DNA from: an uncultured Chloroflexota bacterium
GTDB taxonomy: Bacteria; Chloroflexota; Anaerolineae; Aggregatilineales; Phototrophicaceae
Length of the DNA: 8,972 nucleotides
Reading direction: 5' to 3'
Assembly: GCA_937864975.1 (NCBI GenBank)
Contig: CALMDI010000486.1
Span: 1 to 8,972, forward strand
Positions 5,864 through 8,972 of the stretch are shown in pieces; the stretch's first letter is position 1, and the number at the start of each line of letters is the position of its first letter. Made by a program: the position numbers and the translations under genes. The notes beneath the pieces are model-generated. The model was not told the DNA's origin. It did not search any database and saw only the letters and a list, made by a program, of their open reading frames with translations.

Positions 5864-7360
5864 GTGAATCGCCGCCTGATAATCCCCCTGTTTCTGTTGT
5901 TGGTGAGCGCCGCCTTCCGCTTCCACCCCCTCGCCGCCGATCTTCGTTTTCAGCCCGACGAAGCTCTGTTCAGCACGTTCGCGCGTCACGCCGCGCTGAA
6001 CGGCGCATGGCTGCTGCCCGGCGCGCTCGACAAGCCCCCGCTTTCCATCTATGCCAGTGCCCTGTCGATGACGCTGTTTATCGACGCCGAGCGCCTGCCC
6101 GGACTGCTCGACCTTAGCCCGCGCCTGGGCGAATTCGCGGCACGCCTGCCCAACGCCCTCGCCAGCCTCATCGTCGTGGCGCTCACTTATGCGCTGGCGC
6201 GACGCCTGTACCGAAAGGAGCACACCGCCCGGCTGGCAATGCTGCTGGCTGCGCTTTCGCCGTATGCGGTCGGCGCCAGCGCCACAGCGTATACGGACGG
6301 CTTGATGCTGCTGGGCATGGTCGCCGCGCTGTGGGCGGTATCAACACGGCGACTTAGCGCGGCAGGCATTTGCCTCGCCTTCGGATTCGCGGCGAAGCAG
6401 CAAGCGCTGTTCTACCTGCCGCTGCTCGTGGGGTTGGCGTGGGCGCTGACCGACGACGTTTCGTTGTGGCGTCTGGCGCTGCGCCTTCTCGTGCCCACTC
6501 TTGTCATGGCGGGCATACTGATGGTGTGGGACGCCGCGCGCGGTCAGGCAACCGGGTTCTGGGCGCTTGCTTCGGCGTACAATGACCCGTGGCGGCTGGT
6601 GCGTTCGAGCGAGGTCATACCACGTTTACAGGCGTGGCTTGAGGACGGCGGCTTTTTACTCGGCGCGCCTGTCATAACTGCCGCGCTCGCCGCGATCAGC
6701 CTCGGCGCCATCGCGCACCGCAGGTACCGGCAGCCGCGCCGTCGCGCCGTGTTGATCGACCTTATCCTTCTCAGCTTCACGCTCGGCTACGGGCTGCTTC
6801 ACTGGCTGGTCGCGTTCAACACCTATCCGCGCTATTTACTGCCGCTTGTCCCGGTGCTGGCGCTGCTCGCGGGGCGTGGCGTCGAATGGGCGACGAAGCG
6901 GTTCGGGCGATATTCACCCGCTGCCAATACCGTTGTCCTCTGGCTGCTCGGTCTGCTGATGCTTTTTCCGGCGTGGGATGCCGCAAACGGGAGACTGAAG
7001 TTAATCGGCGACTACGCGAATTACGAAGGCGTGGACGCGCTCGCGGCGTACCTGAACCGGCGAGCGCCGGGCGCGATTATTTACGATCACTGGCTCGGCT
7101 GGGAACTGGACTACTATCTCGGTCAGTGGACGGACAAGCGGCGCGTCTACTATCCAACGCCCAGAGCGCTGGCGGACGACGCCCTGCGCCAGCCCGACCC
7201 TGCGCCGCGTTACTTTGTCGCGCCCGCCCACCAAGCGCTGACGCGCTGGCTCGACGCGCTGGCAACGGCGGGTTTCCGCGTCACAGAAAATTATCGAAGC
7301 GACAATTTTGTCGTGGTTGAACTCGCGCCACCCTGGGCAGCAAGGGATGGTTTGCCCTAA
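5864..7360 (+). CDS. GT39/ArnT-like integral membrane glycosyltransferase
   Basis: This 498-residue multi-spanning protein belongs to the GT-C family that moves sugars from polyprenyl-phosphate donors to lipids, proteins or glycans on the outer face of the membrane (PMT/ArnT-like). After the first membrane helix comes F-Q-P-D32-E33-A-L-F, the DE motif of the catalytic first loop, then D56-K-P-P-L60, a signature of ArnT-type enzymes. About ten hydrophobic segments follow, with T-Y-P-R-Y-L-L-P-L-V-P near residues 325-335 and a soluble C-terminal part of about 110 residues. The start is uncertain: GTG at 5864 is directly before the first membrane helix, while a TTG at 5777 lies inside the previous gene. 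No clear ribosome binding site precedes either. The gene follows the DUF1028 gene closely and converges with the response regulator gene, whose end is only 24 bases away. The acceptor substrate cannot be inferred. Confidence 0.88.
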   Translation: MNRRLIIPLFLLLVSAAFRFHPLAADLRFQPDEALFSTFARHAALNGAWLLPGALDKPPLSIYASALSMTLFIDAERLPGLLDLSPRLGEFAARLPNALASLIVVALTYALARRLYRKEHTARLAMLLAALSPYAVGASATAYTDGLMLLGMVAALWAVSTRRLSAAGICLAFGFAAKQQALFYLPLLVGLAWALTDDVSLWRLALRLLVPTLVMAGILMVWDAARGQATGFWALASAYNDPWRLVRSSEVIPRLQAWLEDGGFLLGAPVITAALAAISLGAIAHRRYRQPRRRAVLIDLILLSFTLGYGLLHWLVAFNTYPRYLLPLVPVLALLAGRGVEWATKRFGRYSPAANTVVLWLLGLLMLFPAWDAANGRLKLIGDYANYEGVDALAAYLNRRAPGAIIYDHWLGWELDYYLGQWTDKRRVYYPTPRALADDALRQPDPAPRYFVAPAHQALTRWLDALATAGFRVTENYRSDNFVVVELAPPWAARDGLP

Positions 7361-7384
7361 GACGTATCAGGCGACTGACCGCCG

Positions 7385-7822
7385 CTAATCTTTAAAGCGG
7401 CGTCCGTTTCGCAGCATGTCCTGCACAATCGTGACCAGATTGTTGGCGATATACGGTTTCGTCAGGTAACGATCCGCGCCCGAGTCGAGCGCCTCGCGGA
7501 TTTGGTCGGTCTCGATCAGCGCCGACAAAATCAGGATCGGCAAATCCTTGAACACTTCGCGCGAGCGCACCTGCTTTAAAAATTCCATGCCGCTGACTTC
7601 CGGCATCATCAAGTCCAGAATCATGAGGTCGGGCAGCGGCTGCGCGCGCAAGACCTGCGCGGCTCCGGCGGCGTTATCGACCACAATCGGATCCGCGCCG
7701 ATCCGCATTAACAGGACGCGCACAAGCTGCTGAATTTCCACGTCGTCATCGACCACAAGAATCCGCTTCTTGTCGGTCACGGAGAGGTTGCCGTTGCTCT
7801 TCTGCATAGTCGGTGTGGACAT
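7385..7822 (-). CDS. Single-domain response regulator (receiver only)
   Basis: This encodes 145 residues consisting of one CheY-like receiver domain and short tails. Receiver motifs are complete: acidic pocket D25-D26-D27 in ILVVDDD, phospho-acceptor D70 in LMILD-LMMPE, switch S100 in LILSA, and K122-P in YLTKP. There is no DNA-binding or enzymatic output domain: the protein ends 20 residues after the KP motif. Such proteins signal by protein contact or relay phosphate to another regulator. No histidine kinase is in the window. ATG at 7822 is chosen over an adjoining TTG at 7825; GGAAA lies about 9 bases upstream. It is divergent from the LysM lipoprotein gene. The TAG stop is followed by CGGCGGTCAGTCG, which loosely resembles repeat A. 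Confidence 0.95.
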   Translation of the reverse strand: MSTPTMQKSNGNLSVTDKKRILVVDDDVEIQQLVRVLLMRIGADPIVVDNAAGAAQVLRAQPLPDLMILDLMMPEVSGMEFLKQVRSREVFKDLPILILSALIETDQIREALDSGADRYLTKPYIANNLVTIVQDMLRNGRRFKD

Positions 7823-7851
7823 CAAATCGTTTCCAGTCTGGACACTCTTCT

Positions 7852-7857
7852 ATTGTA
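7852..7857 (-). promoter_or_regulatory. Possible -10 element of the response regulator gene
   Basis: On the minus strand this reads TACAAT (5 of 6), and would give a leader of about 23 bases before the ATG at 7822. A matching -35 is weak: GGAACA lies 18 bases upstream. Confidence 0.35.
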
Positions 7858-7891
7858 CTCGCGAACAAAACGTGATGTTCCATTGAGAAAC

Positions 7892-7912
7892 AAAATTCCC
7901 GCAATGAATTTT
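7892..7912. promoter_or_regulatory. AT-rich 7-7-7 dyad between divergent genes
   Basis: AAAATTC (7892-7898) and GAATTTT (7906-7912) form a perfect inverted repeat around a 7-base centre (CCGCAAT). It is located between the putative promoters of the response regulator and the LysM lipoprotein, in a locally AT-rich stretch of an otherwise GC-rich window. The size and spacing suit a dimeric DNA-binding protein. It could also occur by chance in such AT-rich DNA. Confidence 0.35.
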
Positions 7913-7936
7913 CTATGTTCGTCGCCCGGATCGCTT

Positions 7937-7965
7937 TTGCCAGATGCGGCGCTTGGGTGTATGCT
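7937..7965 (+). promoter_or_regulatory. Putative sigma-70-type promoter of the LysM lipoprotein gene
   Basis: TTGCCA (7937-7942; five of six match TTGACA) is followed by exactly 17 bases and TATGCT (7960-7965; four of six match TATAAT). Transcription would start near 7972, giving a leader of about 44 bases with the GAGGAGAG ribosome binding site. Confidence 0.5.
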
Positions 7966-8015
7966 GATTCGGGATGCACCGCGGGACGCCGTGTTGCTTG
8001 AGGAGAGTGGACTGC

Positions 8016-8858
8016 ATGGCACAACGAGCGCGTATTTTACTTCTGGCGTTAGCGCTGGCACTGCCCGCCTGTTTTCGACCTGCCGGGGAAGCCATCGAGC
8101 CGACGCAGAACACCGGTCGGTCGCCCGGCGTGCCGACAGAGACGACAGGTTCTCTGCCGCCGGCTGCCGAAGGTACCGACGACCTCGCCGCCGACGAAGC
8201 GCAGGGTGCAGACCCTTCGCCAACCTTTAATTTGAGCAGCGTGGACGAAGATGACCTGGCAACCTTCCCGCCAATCACCGTCGTCCAGCCAACCCGCCTG
8301 CCGATTGCGACGGGAACCGATCCGGCGGAAGCCGAGGACGCAGGCAGCACACCGGCGTTCATCACCCCCGGTGTGCCGCTCGGACTGATTGACGAGCCGA
8401 CCGCGACCCCGCCGGGCGGCGCGTTTACGGCGACGCCATCAGGACTGATCACGCCCACCGGAATGCTCGCCCAGGGTGAAGATGCCTGCACGTACATCGT
8501 TCAACCCAACGACAGTCTGTACGCGATCTCAACTCGTTATGGCTTAACGGTGGACGACATGCGCGCGGCAAACCCTGACCTGGTCGGCGACCCACCGATT
8601 TTACAACCGGGACAGGCGCTGAACGTGCCGGGGTGTGGCGAGAATGCGTCTTCGGACGCGCAGGTGGCGGCAACCGCCCTACCGGTCAATACGGTCGAAG
8701 GCGGTCAGGTCTATATTGTCGAAGCGGGCGACACGGTCATGCGGATCGCGCAGCGCTTTGGCGTGACTATCGAAGACATCGCGGCGGCGAATAACCTGCA
8801 AAACCCGAACCGGCTGGATATCGGTCAGCAGTTGATCATTCCGCCCCCGTCGGGCTGA
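8016..8858 (+). CDS. Lipoprotein with two LysM domains
   Basis: This 280-residue secreted lipoprotein has a positively charged start, a hydrophobic run and a lipobox L16-P-A-C19, so signal peptidase II would cut before C19 and the protein would be lipid-anchored at the membrane. Residues about 20-155 are a low-complexity linker rich in P, T, A, E and D, expected to be unfolded and able to span the wall. Two LysM domains follow: about 159-204 (YIVQPNDSLYAISTRYGLTV...LQPGQALNVP) and about 232-276 (YIVEAGDTVMRIAQRFGVTI...DIGQQLIIP). LysM domains bind N-acetylglucosamine-containing glycans such as peptidoglycan. C158 and C207 flank LysM 1 and could form a disulfide. No catalytic domain is present. 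The ATG at 8016 is preferred to one 42 bases upstream because AGGAG lies 10 bases before it and the lipoprotein signal starts there. A terminator follows 23 bases after the stop. Confidence 0.93.
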   Translation: MAQRARILLLALALALPACFRPAGEAIEPTQNTGRSPGVPTETTGSLPPAAEGTDDLAADEAQGADPSPTFNLSSVDEDDLATFPPITVVQPTRLPIATGTDPAEAEDAGSTPAFITPGVPLGLIDEPTATPPGGAFTATPSGLITPTGMLAQGEDACTYIVQPNDSLYAISTRYGLTVDDMRAANPDLVGDPPILQPGQALNVPGCGENASSDAQVAATALPVNTVEGGQVYIVEAGDTVMRIAQRFGVTIEDIAAANNLQNPNRLDIGQQLIIPPPSG

Positions 8859-8881
8859 TCGCAGCAGGTTCAGACACTCAC

Positions 8882-8912
8882 AAGCCCTGCCGCGCCCGCG
8901 ACAGGGCTTTTA
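8882..8912 (+). terminator. Rho-independent terminator of the LysM lipoprotein gene
   Basis: AAGCCCTG (8882-8889) pairs with CAGGGCTT (8902-8909), with a further CGC/GCG pairing inside the loop, and is followed by a short T-run ending at 8911. It lies 23 bases after the stop codon at 8858. Confidence 0.8.
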
Positions 8913-8972
8913 AAATGCTCTATGGCAAGGGTGCCTTGGAGTGCGCCCGAATGCGGGCGGACATGCGCGGGG
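8913..8972. other. Window end: two small hairpins, no gene recognised
   Basis: After the terminator there are two compact stems: CAAGG/CCTTG (8926-8938 region, loop GTG) and CGCCCG/CGGGCG around an AATG tetraloop (about 8942-8957). The sequence ends in GGACATGCGCGGGG. No coding frame can be judged in so few bases, and I could not match it to a known RNA family. Confidence 0.4.

Noticed and set aside
5253..6223. Several overlapping open frames on both strands within the DUF1028 and glycosyltransferase genes
   Set aside because: These are arginine/glycine-rich out-of-frame translations of well-supported genes.
7380..7402. Hairpin CGCCGCT/AGCGGCG at the convergent gene ends as a bidirectional terminator
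   Set aside because: The stem is only 7 bp, overlaps the response regulator coding end, and no T-run follows on either strand.
7863..7880. GAAC-N10-GTTC as a LexA-type SOS box
   Set aside because: The known GAAC...GTTC box uses a 4-base spacer; a 10-base spacer does not fit and neither adjacent gene is a repair gene.

Overview
The window is a GC-rich bacterial chromosome segment with dense coding on both strands, and I find no tRNA, rRNA, CRISPR array or transposase in it. The mixture suggests a Chloroflexota bacterium, most likely Anaerolineae-like: a YkuD protein with a Tat signal, a DUF1028 protein with a peptidoglycan-binding tail, a GT39-type membrane protein, and short intergenic repeats of the 'AGCGGTCAGCTTTCAGC' and 'CTTTGCGTC...CTCTGCGTT' kinds. 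That placement is inference; nothing here is a decisive phylogenetic marker except the short C-terminus of RpoB.

Layout. Positions 1-264 hold the last 87 codons of rpoB, closed by a clear intrinsic terminator (288-325). Next comes an endonuclease V gene (412-1074, +), not rpoC. A repeat-rich spacer (1072-1224), a small unrecognised gene (1225-1599, +) and a second repeat-rich spacer (1597-1746) follow; the second spacer contains a 22-bp perfect hairpin. On the minus strand lie a HAD phosphatase of the NagD type (4722-3892) and, downstream of it, a 668-residue Tat-exported protein (3750-1744). The latter combines a serine beta-lactamase/penicillin-binding-type domain, an SH3-like domain and a C-terminal L,D-transpeptidase domain. 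On the plus strand, a DUF1028/peptidoglycan-binding protein (4948-5823) is followed after 40 bases by a GT39-type integral membrane glycosyltransferase (5864-7360). A stand-alone receiver-domain response regulator (7822-7385, -) and a lipoprotein with two LysM domains (8016-8858, +) are transcribed divergently from a 193-base region. That region carries promoter-like elements and an AT-rich 7-7-7 dyad. An intrinsic terminator closes the lipoprotein gene, and the last 60 bases hold two further small hairpins but no recognisable gene.

How the genes fit together. Four of the eight genes after rpoB point to the cell envelope: the L,D-transpeptidase fusion, the DUF1028 protein with its peptidoglycan-binding-like tail, the GT39 protein and the LysM lipoprotein. 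They are not one operon, so a shared pathway is only a suggestion. Endonuclease V (DNA repair), the HAD phosphatase and the receiver protein look like ordinary housekeeping or regulatory genes.

The least ordinary observations are: (i) an intergenic repeat family whose first bases form the stop codon of three neighbouring genes, (ii) the hairpin nested between two inverted copies of that repeat, (iii) the two-enzyme architecture of the transpeptidase protein, and (iv) rpoB ending at a terminator without rpoC. I do not see a convincing new multi-gene system.
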